Source: an uncultured Chlorobiaceae bacterium (GTDB lineage Bacteria; Bacteroidota; Chlorobiia; Chlorobiales; Chlorobiaceae). From it: a DNA stretch of 8,392 nucleotides. The position numbers were made by a program, and so were the translations under genes. Location of the stretch: positions 1 through 8,392 of the forward strand of contig CAIVCU010000308.1 in assembly GCA_903904495.1 (NCBI GenBank), in the 5' to 3' direction. The notes beneath the pieces are model-generated. The model worked only from the letters and a program-made list of their open reading frames with translations. It made no database searches and had not been told where the DNA came from. This document shows positions 1-7,700 of this stretch, piece by piece; the first letter of the stretch is position 1, and the number at the start of each line of letters is the position of its first letter.

Positions 1-905
1 CAGCGTTGAAGAGCTATAAGGATGAGATGGCGACAATGTTTCAACAGGCCTGTTGTGATACCAGAGAGGGGTTGATTGAGGCGGAGCAGCGAACCGCTCA
101 CTTCATGATACTTACCAATAGCCTCCTTGAAGTGGAAAGACGTCTGAACCGGCTTGCTGAAGGTGTCCCGCTTGGCGACATGGAAGTGGAGGCTGAAACA
201 ATAAACTCTGATGAACTTCCCGGTCAGATTGAACGGTTGAGTAACGAGATAAAAAATATACTTGACCCTGCAATACTGGAATGGTCCGAGCGTATCGGAA
301 GGAAGGGACATGAACTTGACCGGATGGACGGAAGCCCTACGGCTGCAGACCTGGCAGAGGCCATGCAGGACTCGCTGACGAAAATACGCCGGTTGACGGA
401 ACGGTATATTCGCATAAAATTGGCAGCAAAAATCCTCCGTGAAGAGACAGAGCGATACAGGGCTGAAAACCAGGATCCAGTACTGAAAATTGCCGGGGGT
501 TACTTTATGGAGTTGACACTGGGTTCATTCACCAGACTTCGCACTGATGTTGATGACCATGGGCAACTGGTACTCGAGGCCATTCGCTCGAATGGCAACA
601 GCCTTCAGGTTGAAGCTATGAGTTCAGGAACCCGTGACCAGCTCTATCTTGCCTTGCGTCTTGCTACGCTTGAATGGAGGATGGCGTCGAGCGAACCGAT
701 GCCCTTTATTGTTGACGATATCCTGATTAATTTTGATGACAGACGCTCTGCTTCAACCATAAAAGCCTTGAGCACTCTTGGTGAAAAGACGCAGGTTATC
801 CTTTTTACTCATCATCAGAAGATTGTTGAAACTGCCGGAGAGCTCCTTGCTTCGGGAAAAGTATTTATTCATCAGCTTGGAGCTGGTATGGAAAACGTGA
901 ATTAA
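1..905 (+). CDS. YhaN-like coiled-coil AAA/ABC-type ATPase, C-terminal part (5' end outside window)
   Basis: The reading frame is open from the left edge (first whole codon at base 3), so this is the C-terminal part of a larger protein. A TTG at base 6 is probably an internal codon. Numbering residues from that TTG, about 1-165 is rich in charged residues and looks like alpha-helical coiled coil. An ATPase lobe follows, with an ABC-signature-like SSGTRDQ at 206-212, a Walker B strand FIVDD ending at D237-D238, a D-loop NFDD (D244-D245) and an H-loop FTHH (H269-H270). The signature followed by LYLALRLA and the DD...NFDDRR pattern resemble the YhaN family of SMC/Rad50/SbcC-like ATPases. Members of that family bind DNA ends and usually pair with an Mre11/SbcD-like phosphoesterase (YhaO), which would be expected just upstream and cannot be seen here. 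The N-terminal Walker A lobe is also outside. It lies 16 nt before the PH-domain gene, so cotranscription is likely. The family call is good; the precise substrate is unknown. Confidence 0.8.
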   Translation, partial: ALKSYKDEMATMFQQACCDTREGLIEAEQRTAHFMILTNSLLEVERRLNRLAEGVPLGDMEVEAETINSDELPGQIERLSNEIKNILDPAILEWSERIGRKGHELDRMDGSPTAADLAEAMQDSLTKIRRLTERYIRIKLAAKILREETERYRAENQDPVLKIAGGYFMELTLGSFTRLRTDVDDHGQLVLEAIRSNGNSLQVEAMSSGTRDQLYLALRLATLEWRMASSEPMPFIVDDILINFDDRRSASTIKALSTLGEKTQVILFTHHQKIVETAGELLASGKVFIHQLGAGMENVN

Positions 906-908
906 AAA

Positions 909-914
909 AGGAGG
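909..914 (+). promoter_or_regulatory. Shine-Dalgarno site for the PH-domain gene
   Basis: A perfect AGGAGG lies 7 nt upstream of the TTG at 922 and just after the TAA of the preceding gene. It decides the start: no in-frame ATG exists near this point, and the encoded MGYVEKNLMQGE is a typical beginning for this family. Confidence 0.85.
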
Positions 915-921
915 AAGAACT

Positions 922-1431
922 TTGGGATATGTTGAAAAAAACCTGATGCAGGGGGAGAAGCTCTACGTGGAAGCAAGGCTCCACTGGTCAATTTTTACCA
1001 AGGCGATTCTGTTCTGTGCCGCGGCTGCGGGCATGCTGATTTACGCACTGATAACTTCAATGGCCGGTGAGGCTCAGGTTTCTCTGCTGGTGCGCAATGC
1101 TGGCTTTCTGGCCCTGATTCCGGCTTTGTGGTCTCTTGCTGATGCCGCGATCAAACATCAGTCAACAGAGCTGGCGGTTACTTCCAAAAGAGTCATAGCA
1201 AAATTCGGATTTATCAAACGGAGCACCATAGAGCTGAATCACAGCAAGGTTGAAAGTTTTCATGTTGAGCAGAGTGTGCTTGGAAGATTGCTCGGGTTTG
1301 GAACCCTGCATATTAACGGTACTGGGGGCGGAATAACGCCGATCCCCCGGATTTCTGATCCGCTGGGATTCCGGCGTAAGGCTATGGAGGCGATCGATGC
1401 TTCGCAAAACAACAATTCAAGAGAGAATTAA
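922..1431 (+). CDS. Membrane-anchored bacterial PH-domain protein (YdbS-like, bPH2 type)
   Basis: This is a complete 169-residue protein starting at TTG, supported by an AGGAGG 7 nt upstream. Two hydrophobic segments at about 24-46 and 53-77 form a transmembrane hairpin with a very short loop. A bacterial PH domain follows at about 81-160, with the family pattern of LAVTSKRVIAKFG, then IELNHSKVES, then LGRLLGFGTLHINGTGGG, and finally a DP..FR helix. Such proteins sit in the cytoplasmic membrane, probably with the PH domain in the cytoplasm. Their molecular roles are mostly undefined, and the fold does not imply phosphoinositide binding in bacteria. The tail (160-169) is polar and Asn-rich. 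The gene lies 16 nt after the ATPase gene and 16 nt before recC, so it is probably in the same transcript. Nothing in the protein suggests a DNA repair function. The domain assignment is secure; the function is unknown. Confidence 0.88.
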   Translation: MGYVEKNLMQGEKLYVEARLHWSIFTKAILFCAAAAGMLIYALITSMAGEAQVSLLVRNAGFLALIPALWSLADAAIKHQSTELAVTSKRVIAKFGFIKRSTIELNHSKVESFHVEQSVLGRLLGFGTLHINGTGGGITPIPRISDPLGFRRKAMEAIDASQNNNSREN

Positions 1432-1447
1432 CCGGTAATAATGATTG

Positions 1448-4400
1448 ATGACGCTTAATCTGTTTACCAGCAACCGGATGGAAGTTCTGGTTGATGCTCT
1501 TGGTTCGACGCTGCGGGAGCCTCTCTCAACACCTTTCAAAAAAGAGGTGATTGTTGTTCAGAGCAAAGGGATGCAGCGCTGGCTTTCGATGCAGCTTGCC
1601 TCCCGTTTCGGCGTATGGGCTAACGGGCATTACCCGTTTCCGAATGCAATGGTCAAGGAGCTTTTCGAGAAGTTCTTTTCTCCTGCACCTGACTTGACCC
1701 CTTTTGCACCGGAGGTGATGACATGGAAAATCATGAGGCTTCTGCCGGAGCTGCTTGATACACCCCTTTTTGGCACCCTGCAACACTACCTTACCAATGA
1801 CCGTAACGGGTTGAAGCTTTTTCAGCTTTCAGAAAAAATAGCTGATACCTTTGACCAGTATACCATCTATCGTTCAGCGATGCTTCGCGACTGGGAAGCT
1901 GCAGTTCCGGAGAGAGCGGAAGAGGTCTGGCAGGCAATCCTGTGGCGGAAGCTGAGGTCTGGAAGTGATGGTACGCATCGGGGAGAACTTAAGGAGAACT
2001 TCTGCAGGAAGTTGAAGCCGGGAGCAATGGGTGCGGTGGATATTCAGGAAAGGATCGCTCTTTTCGGGATTTCCTATCTGCCGAAATTTCATCTTGATAT
2101 ACTTTCGGCTGTTTCTACAGTGACCGAGGTGAACCTTTTTGTCTTGAGTCCGACGAGTGAATACTGGGGTGACATTATTTCAAAAAAGGCACGCGCAAGG
2201 CTTTCAGCTCCTGATCGAGAGTTACGTGTTGAAGGGAACCCGCTTCTTGCATCGCTTGGAACAATCGGCCGGGACTTCTCGGATATGATCATCGACTTGA
2301 GTGACGAAGCCTTTACCCAGGAGGAAGAGTATCGTGATCCGGGAGAGTCAACCTTGCTGCATGCCCTGCAGTCTGATATCCTGAACCTCTCAGGCACCGG
2401 GGAGGAGGGCGTCAAACGCACACTTGATCCTCTGGACCGGTCACTCTGGATACACTCCTGTCACAGTCCGCTTCGAGAAATCGAGGTTCTGTATGACAAT
2501 ATTCTCTTCATTCTTGAAAAACACAAGGAGCTGAACCCCAGGGATATTGTGGTGATGACACCGGATATTGAGACCTATTCGCCTTATATCTCCAGCGTTT
2601 TCGGTGCAGGAACGGAAGGCGCTTTAGGTCTGAACTACTCGATTGCTGATCGGCGGATGATGAATGAGGGGGAAATCGCCGGTGCCGTGCTGAAACTGCT
2701 TGCACTCTATGGCAGCCGTTTTCTGGCATCTGAACTCTTTGATCTGCTCGCTTCACCGCCTGTCAGCCGACGTTTTTCACTGAACGATGAGGAGCTTGAA
2801 ATAGTCCGAGGCTGGATTGACAAAACCGGAATCCGCTGGGGAATGGATGAAGGAGACCGTACCGGGAGGGGATTGCCGGCTTATCGTGAAAACTCATGGA
2901 TGGCGGGACTTGACAGGCTGCTGCTCGGGTATGCGATGCCGGATGAAGCGCTGCTTTTTAACGGCATACTGCCCTATGACGATCTGACCGGTTCTGTTGC
3001 GGAGACACTCGGGAAATTCGCAGAGTTTGTTCATGCAGTTGACAGGATTGTTAAAAACCTTGACCGTCGTCGATCACTCAATGAGTGGAGTGAGCAGTTT
3101 CAAGCGTTGCTGAGTGAGTTTATTATGCCTGATGCATCGTCAGAACGGGAATATACCGCCATTACTATGCTTGCAGAGCAGATCACTGAGACGGCTGTTT
3201 CAGCTGAGTTTACAGGGGAGGTTGAACCTGCCGTTATACTCTCCTGGCTGAAATCCCGTCTTGAACAGCAGGAGCTGGGAGTGGGATTCATGACCGGAGG
3301 AGTAACCTTTTGCGCCATGCTGCCCATGCGGAGTATTCCGTTCAGGGTAGTTGCCCTTATCGGCATGAACGATAGTGCTTTTCCCCGACAGAGTCGACCT
3401 CCCGGATTTGACCTGATTGCACAGAGTCCTTGCAGGGGAGACCGCTCGCTGCGCAATGAGGATCGATATCTTTTTCTGGAATCTATTCTTTCAGCCCGTG
3501 ATCTGCTCTACATCAGCTATGTCGGACAAAGTATCAAGGATAACAGCCAATCTCTTCCATCGGTGCTGGTCAGTGAGCTGCTTGATGCTGTTCAAAGAGG
3601 GTTTTCGCTTCCGGATGAAAGTTCTGTTGAAAAGCACTTTGTTATACGGCATCGACTACAGGCCTTTAATCCGGAATATTTTACCGCTGGCTCCCAGCTT
3701 TTCAGCTATTCAGTTGAGAATTACCGGGCTCTTGTTGAAAAGGAGAGCGGCACGAAAGCTTTGCATCCCTTTATAGGTGAGCCTTTACCAGAGCTGCCTG
3801 ATGCATGGAAATCGGTAACACTTGAAAAACTTTTGAGGTTCTACGATAACCCGTCGGTATTTTTTCTGGAACACCGCCTCGGTATAAGGCTTGAGTCAAC
3901 GGCACTTCCTCTTGAAGATCGGGAGCATTTTACAGTTGAGGGAGTTGAGCTCTACAGTATGAAACAGGAACTTCTTGAGATTGAACTCGGGGGAGGGGAT
4001 TCTCAGGAGATGCTGCCGGTTTTCAGGAGCAGGGGGATGCTGCCTCCAGCACGTCATGGTGAGGTGGTTTATAGAAAAATTATTGATGAAGTGCGGACAT
4101 TTGCGGGAGTTGTGCGTGGGAAAACAGGAAGTGAGGTGCCGCTTGCACCGCTTGAGTTTGATATGCAACTCGGTGAATTCCGGCTGAGTGGAAAGCTTGA
4201 TCGTTTGTGGTCTCAACGGCAGCTTCACTATCGGTGTACGAAACTGAAAATGAAGGATCAGATGAGGAGCTGGGTCGAACATCTGGTACTTAATGCCGCA
4301 GGCAAAGCGGGGTACCCGATGGAAACCACGCTTGTTATGGCTGACGGTATCAGGAACTATACTGCATTGTCCGGTGCTGCGGGCTATCTGGAAAGCCTTT

Positions 4401-4654
4401 TGAGCCATTACTGGAAAGGGCTTTCTATGCCGCTGCATTTTTTCCCTCGATCTTCGATGGCGTATGCCGCGAACGAATCACTTGATGCTGCCCGTAAGGA
4501 GTGGAGGGATTCCAGCTTTTCTTCGAATCCTGGAGAGGGTTCCGAACCTGCAATCAGGCGTTGTTTTGGGTCAGAAGAGCCTTTTGATGAGGAGTTCTGT
4601 TTGCTTGCCGTTGAGCTGTTGAAACCTATGATTGAGAATAGTAGTGAGGGATGA
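1448..4654 (+). CDS. recC: RecBCD enzyme subunit RecC
   Basis: RecC is the non-catalytic subunit that holds RecB and RecD, splits the duplex with its pin and scans the 3' strand for Chi. The product is 1068 residues (E. coli 1122). I chose ATG 1448: an in-frame TGA at 1442 blocks longer forms, and MTLNLFTSNRMEVL matches the family N-terminus; only TTG 1445 could compete. Visible hallmarks are VQSKGMQRWL (37-46), KLFQLSEKIADTFDQY (123-138), GISYLPKFHLDIL, HSCHSPLREIEVL, a GIRWGMDEGD block from 461, LPMRSIPF (625-632), GMNDSAFPRQ from 639 and RGDRSLRNEDRYLFLES (663-679). The N-terminal helicase-like folds keep no Walker A, and the C-terminal nuclease-like fold (from about 780) shows no catalytic D...DxK, as expected for RecC. 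The C-terminus is somewhat shorter than in E. coli. No good Shine-Dalgarno stands close to the start. Several Chi-reading positions differ from E. coli (see findings). Confidence 0.97.
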   Translation: MTLNLFTSNRMEVLVDALGSTLREPLSTPFKKEVIVVQSKGMQRWLSMQLASRFGVWANGHYPFPNAMVKELFEKFFSPAPDLTPFAPEVMTWKIMRLLPELLDTPLFGTLQHYLTNDRNGLKLFQLSEKIADTFDQYTIYRSAMLRDWEAAVPERAEEVWQAILWRKLRSGSDGTHRGELKENFCRKLKPGAMGAVDIQERIALFGISYLPKFHLDILSAVSTVTEVNLFVLSPTSEYWGDIISKKARARLSAPDRELRVEGNPLLASLGTIGRDFSDMIIDLSDEAFTQEEEYRDPGESTLLHALQSDILNLSGTGEEGVKRTLDPLDRSLWIHSCHSPLREIEVLYDNILFILEKHKELNPRDIVVMTPDIETYSPYISSVFGAGTEGALGLNYSIADRRMMNEGEIAGAVLKLLALYGSRFLASELFDLLASPPVSRRFSLNDEELEIVRGWIDKTGIRWGMDEGDRTGRGLPAYRENSWMAGLDRLLLGYAMPDEALLFNGILPYDDLTGSVAETLGKFAEFVHAVDRIVKNLDRRRSLNEWSEQFQALLSEFIMPDASSEREYTAITMLAEQITETAVSAEFTGEVEPAVILSWLKSRLEQQELGVGFMTGGVTFCAMLPMRSIPFRVVALIGMNDSAFPRQSRPPGFDLIAQSPCRGDRSLRNEDRYLFLESILSARDLLYISYVGQSIKDNSQSLPSVLVSELLDAVQRGFSLPDESSVEKHFVIRHRLQAFNPEYFTAGSQLFSYSVENYRALVEKESGTKALHPFIGEPLPELPDAWKSVTLEKLLRFYDNPSVFFLEHRLGIRLESTALPLEDREHFTVEGVELYSMKQELLEIELGGGDSQEMLPVFRSRGMLPPARHGEVVYRKIIDEVRTFAGVVRGKTGSEVPLAPLEFDMQLGEFRLSGKLDRLWSQRQLHYRCTKLKMKDQMRSWVEHLVLNAAGKAGYPMETTLVMADGIRNYTALSGAAGYLESLLSHYWKGLSMPLHFFPRSSMAYAANESLDAARKEWRDSSFSSNPGEGSEPAIRRCFGSEEPFDEEFCLLAVELLKPMIENSSEG

Positions 4655-4657
4655 GTC

Positions 4658-4678
4658 GGCAGTAGGCAGTGGGCAGTG
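4658..4678 (+). repeat. Three tandem copies of heptamer GGCAGT(A/G)
   Basis: Three perfect head-to-tail 7-base units occur: GGCAGTA, GGCAGTG, GGCAGTG, beginning 3 nt after the recC stop codon. The arrangement resembles the short tandemly repeated heptamers that are scattered between genes in some cyanobacteria and other bacteria. Only one locus is visible here, so dispersal in this genome is inferred. There is no dyad symmetry, so it is not a terminator. Confidence 0.75.
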
Positions 4679-4689
4679 AAGAAAAATAG

Positions 4690-4703
4690 TTCTGAGTGCT
4701 GAG
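4690..4703 (+). repeat. Second heptamer tract, two copies of T(T/G)CTGAG
   Basis: Two adjacent 7-base units, TTCTGAG and TGCTGAG, lie 11 nt after the GGCAGTR tract; a weak third unit TTTGGAA may follow to 4710. The same unit length as the first tract suggests one composite repeat element occupying the recC-recB gap. With only two clear copies, chance cannot be excluded. Confidence 0.45.
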
Positions 4704-4716
4704 TTTGGAATGATTT

Positions 4717-4737
4717 GGAGGAAACATAATGTTTTGA
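4717..4737 (+). promoter_or_regulatory. Shine-Dalgarno plus two-codon minigene (ATG TTT TGA) ahead of recB
   Basis: GGAGG at 4717-4721 stands 7 nt before an ATG at 4729, the best-placed initiation signal in this gap. That ATG is in frame with recB but meets TGA at 4735 after a single Phe codon. The real recB ATG (4747) is 25 nt beyond the GGAGG, which is too far for normal pairing, and has only a G5 run at 4739-4743 nearby. The TGA also overlaps another ATG (4737, as TGATG) that opens a 9-codon ORF running past the recB start to 4766. The arrangement is read directly; any role in lowering or coupling recB translation is inference. Confidence 0.45.
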
Positions 4738-4746
4738 TGGGGGATT

Positions 4747-7700
4747 ATGAGAAGATTGGAGCATGATAGTGTTGAGCTGTCGGGGATGAACCTGATTGAG
4801 GCCAGTGCCGGGACAGGAAAGACCTATGCTATTGCTTCGCTCTATCTGCGCTTGCTTGTGGAGAAGGAGCTGCGTCCTGAACAGATTCTTGTTGTAACCT
4901 ATACCGATGCTGCTACAAAGGAGCTTCGGGGAAGAATCCGCAGCCGTATCAGGGAGGCATTAGAGGTGATGGATGGCATGGAGACGGAGGATGCATTTCT
5001 CCGCCTGTTTTATGAGAAATTTTGTGGATCAGGCTTGAGGAGAGCCAAGGAGATTCTTGAGAGGGCTCTCAGTGATTTTGATACAGCTTCTATTTACACC
5101 ATTCATGGTTTTTGTCTCAGGGCACTGCAGGACAATGTTTTTGAGAGCGGTTCTCTCTATGATACTGAGCTGATTACTGATCAAACGGAACTGCTTCAGG
5201 AGCTTCTGGACGATTTCTGGCGGATACGCTTTTTCACTTCATCTTCGCCACTGCTTGGTTTTGCACTTCAGAATAAGGCATCACAACTGTTCAGCTCTCT
5301 CCTGAAAGGTATTCATACCGGGTCAGGAGTCAAGGTTATACCTGAATTCAGCGTTGAGGATATTACTGCGCTCGAAGCAGGATGCTTTGAGGCAGGCAAA
5401 GAGGTCGGAGTGATGTGGCGGGATGGAAAGGAGTCCATCATGGAGGTGATGAAGAGCGATAAAGGACTGAGCAGAGCTGCGGATAGTTATCGGCCTGACA
5501 TCATCGAACCGCTATTTGCAGGCATGGATGCTTTTGTTGAAAAGGATAATCCTTTTGATCTGTTCGAGGGGTTCGTAAAGTTCACAAGATCGGGCATTAT
5601 CAAACGAAGTAAACCAAAAAGCCCGCCTCCCGTTCATCCTTTTTTCGATTGTTGTGAAACACTGTTTGCCCTTGTGCAGCAGCGTTTTCTTGCTTTGCAG
5701 GCTGAACTGGTAAGCTATTACCGGACGAACCTGCCGCTTCGCAAGCAGGCGGGAAACGTGCGTTTTTTCGACGATCTTCTTGAAGATCTTTATCGTGCAC
5801 TTGTTTCGGAAAGTGGAGGAAGGCAGTTTGCCGCTCTTTTGCGGAGCAAGTACAGTGCTGCACTGATTGATGAGTTTCAGGATACCGACCCAGTGCAGTA
5901 TGATATTTTCAGGATGATCTATGCAGGATCCGATGCGCCGCTTTTTCTGATAGGAGACCCCAAGCAGGCAATTTACAGTTTCCGGGGTGCTGATATTTTT
6001 GCCTATATGAAGGCGGCGCGAGAAGCGGGCGAAGAGAAGCGCTTTACCCTGACTGAAAACTGGCGATCGACTCCGCAACTGCTTCATGCTTTCAACACGC
6101 TGTTTGATCAGCAGCGCAATCCGTTTATCTATGACGATATTGTCTACCATCCGCTGAAAGCCGGTGATGAAAAAAAATTCCCTTCAAAGGAAGAACCCGG
6201 TGATCCTCCCCTGCAACTCTGGTTCATGGAATCCGGGGACGCAAAACGCGGTGTGATGACTGTAGATGATGCAGGCACTTTTGCGTCAAAGACTGTTGCT
6301 GAAGAGATATTCCGGCTTCTGACGGAAACCAGGGAAGATAAAGAGTCAGGAGGGAAGCAGGTTAAACCGGAGGATATTGCGGTTATCGTGCGGACTCATC
6401 GACAGGCTGGAATTGTTTTACAAGCTCTCAGGGCAAGGGGTATTGCCGGGGTGATGCGGAGCGATATGAGCATTTTTGCTTCTTCCGAAGCTGAAGAGGT
6501 GAGTAATCTGCTTTCCGCCTTGTGCGATCCGGGAAACGAAACGAAAATCCGTTCAGCACTGGTGACCGATATTCTCGGCAGATCGGGTAACGATATTGCT
6601 CGTCTTATTGAGGATGAGGATGCATGGACGGAGTGTCTGAGGGATTTCCACTATTATCATCGTCGGTGGATTGAGAGGGGATTTATGGTGATGATTCGGG
6701 AACTGATGGCTGCGGAGGGGGTTCGCGGGCGCCTTTTGAGTTCACCCAATCTCTCAGGGGAACGCAGGCTGACAAACCTGCTGCACTGCTTTGAAATTCT
6801 GCATACAGAGGAACATGAGCGGGGAGTCGGCATGGAGGGTCTTGCCTCATGGTTCGGCGAACGGCTTGCAACTGCCTATGAGGCGGAGGAGCATCAGATA
6901 CGCCTTGAAACAGATGAATCCGCGGTTAAAATTGTTACCGTCCATGTCAGTAAAGGCCTGGAGTACCCTATAGTGTTTTGTCCCTTTCTATGGGGAAAGG
7001 TGAACAGTAAAGGAAATGTGGTCTCGTTTCATGATGAGAATTTGCAGCCCGTCAAAGTTTTCGGTTCAAGTGAGTTTGCTGCTCATCAGCTGGCTGCAGC
7101 GAAAGAGTCGCTTGCTGAAAGCCTCAGGCTGCTTTATGTGGCCATTACGCGAGCAAAGAGTCGTTGTTACCTGGTAACCGGAAAAATCAATGCGGATGTC
7201 TCTCCGGTTACCTACCTTTTTCATGCTACTGATGAGGTGAGGAGGGCTGACAATCAGGCGACTGCTCTTGCTCAACAGTCCAAGGCCTTATCTGCAGCGA
7301 ACATGGCCGATGATTTGCAGGCACTGGCTGACCGTTCGGACGGGTCAATCGGGTTCAACCAGTTAACCCGTGAGGGTATTGATACTGCCAGAGAGCGTTT
7401 CAAACTTTCAAAAGGGATGAGTTATGCTCCTCAGTTGCGCACCTTCACCGGGACTATTGATACCAGCTGGCGGGTATCCAGTTTTACCTCGTTCAGCCGG
7501 CATGAGCAGAAGCATAGTGAACTGCCTGACCGCGATGAGCCGCAGGGCGGAAGCATAGAGTTTTCAGCCGCAAATGGTGAACAAAGTATCTTCACCTTCC
7601 CGAGGGGTGCCCAGGCGGGTATATTCATGCACTGGATTTTCGAAAAACTTGATTTTGCCGCATACACAGAAGAGAGTGTCTCTAATCTTGTTGAAAAAGG

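Noticed and set aside
6..905. TTG at base 6 as the true start of the ATPase gene
   Set aside because: The frame is open to the window edge, no ribosome site can be seen, and the protein lacks the N-terminal Walker A lobe that the family needs. A 5' truncation by the window explains it better.
3896..4438. 180-codon open frame on the - strand inside recC
   Set aside because: It is opposite the conserved C-terminal part of recC, and its composition is typical of an antisense shadow, with many His, Pro, Arg and Ser. No domain is seen.
4705..4730. Possible promoter TTGGAA ... CATAAT before recB
   Set aside because: The spacing is only 14 nt, both boxes are imperfect, and the CATAAT overlaps the ribosome-site region. 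It is not credible without transcript data.
4729..4737. recB frameshift or start-region sequencing error
   Set aside because: Adding or removing one base in the TTTT run does not connect ATG 4729 to the recB frame, and the RecB N-terminus from 4747 already aligns well with the family, so no error is needed.
4655..4746. Terminator between recC and recB
   Set aside because: The gap has repeats but no GC-rich inverted repeat followed by a T run, so readthrough from recC to recB is expected.
5512..6150. 212-codon open frame on the - strand inside recB
   Set aside because: It lies wholly opposite conserved RecB sequence including Walker B and motifs III and IV. Its translation shows no recognisable domain, and it has no separate leader. 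It is a shadow frame.
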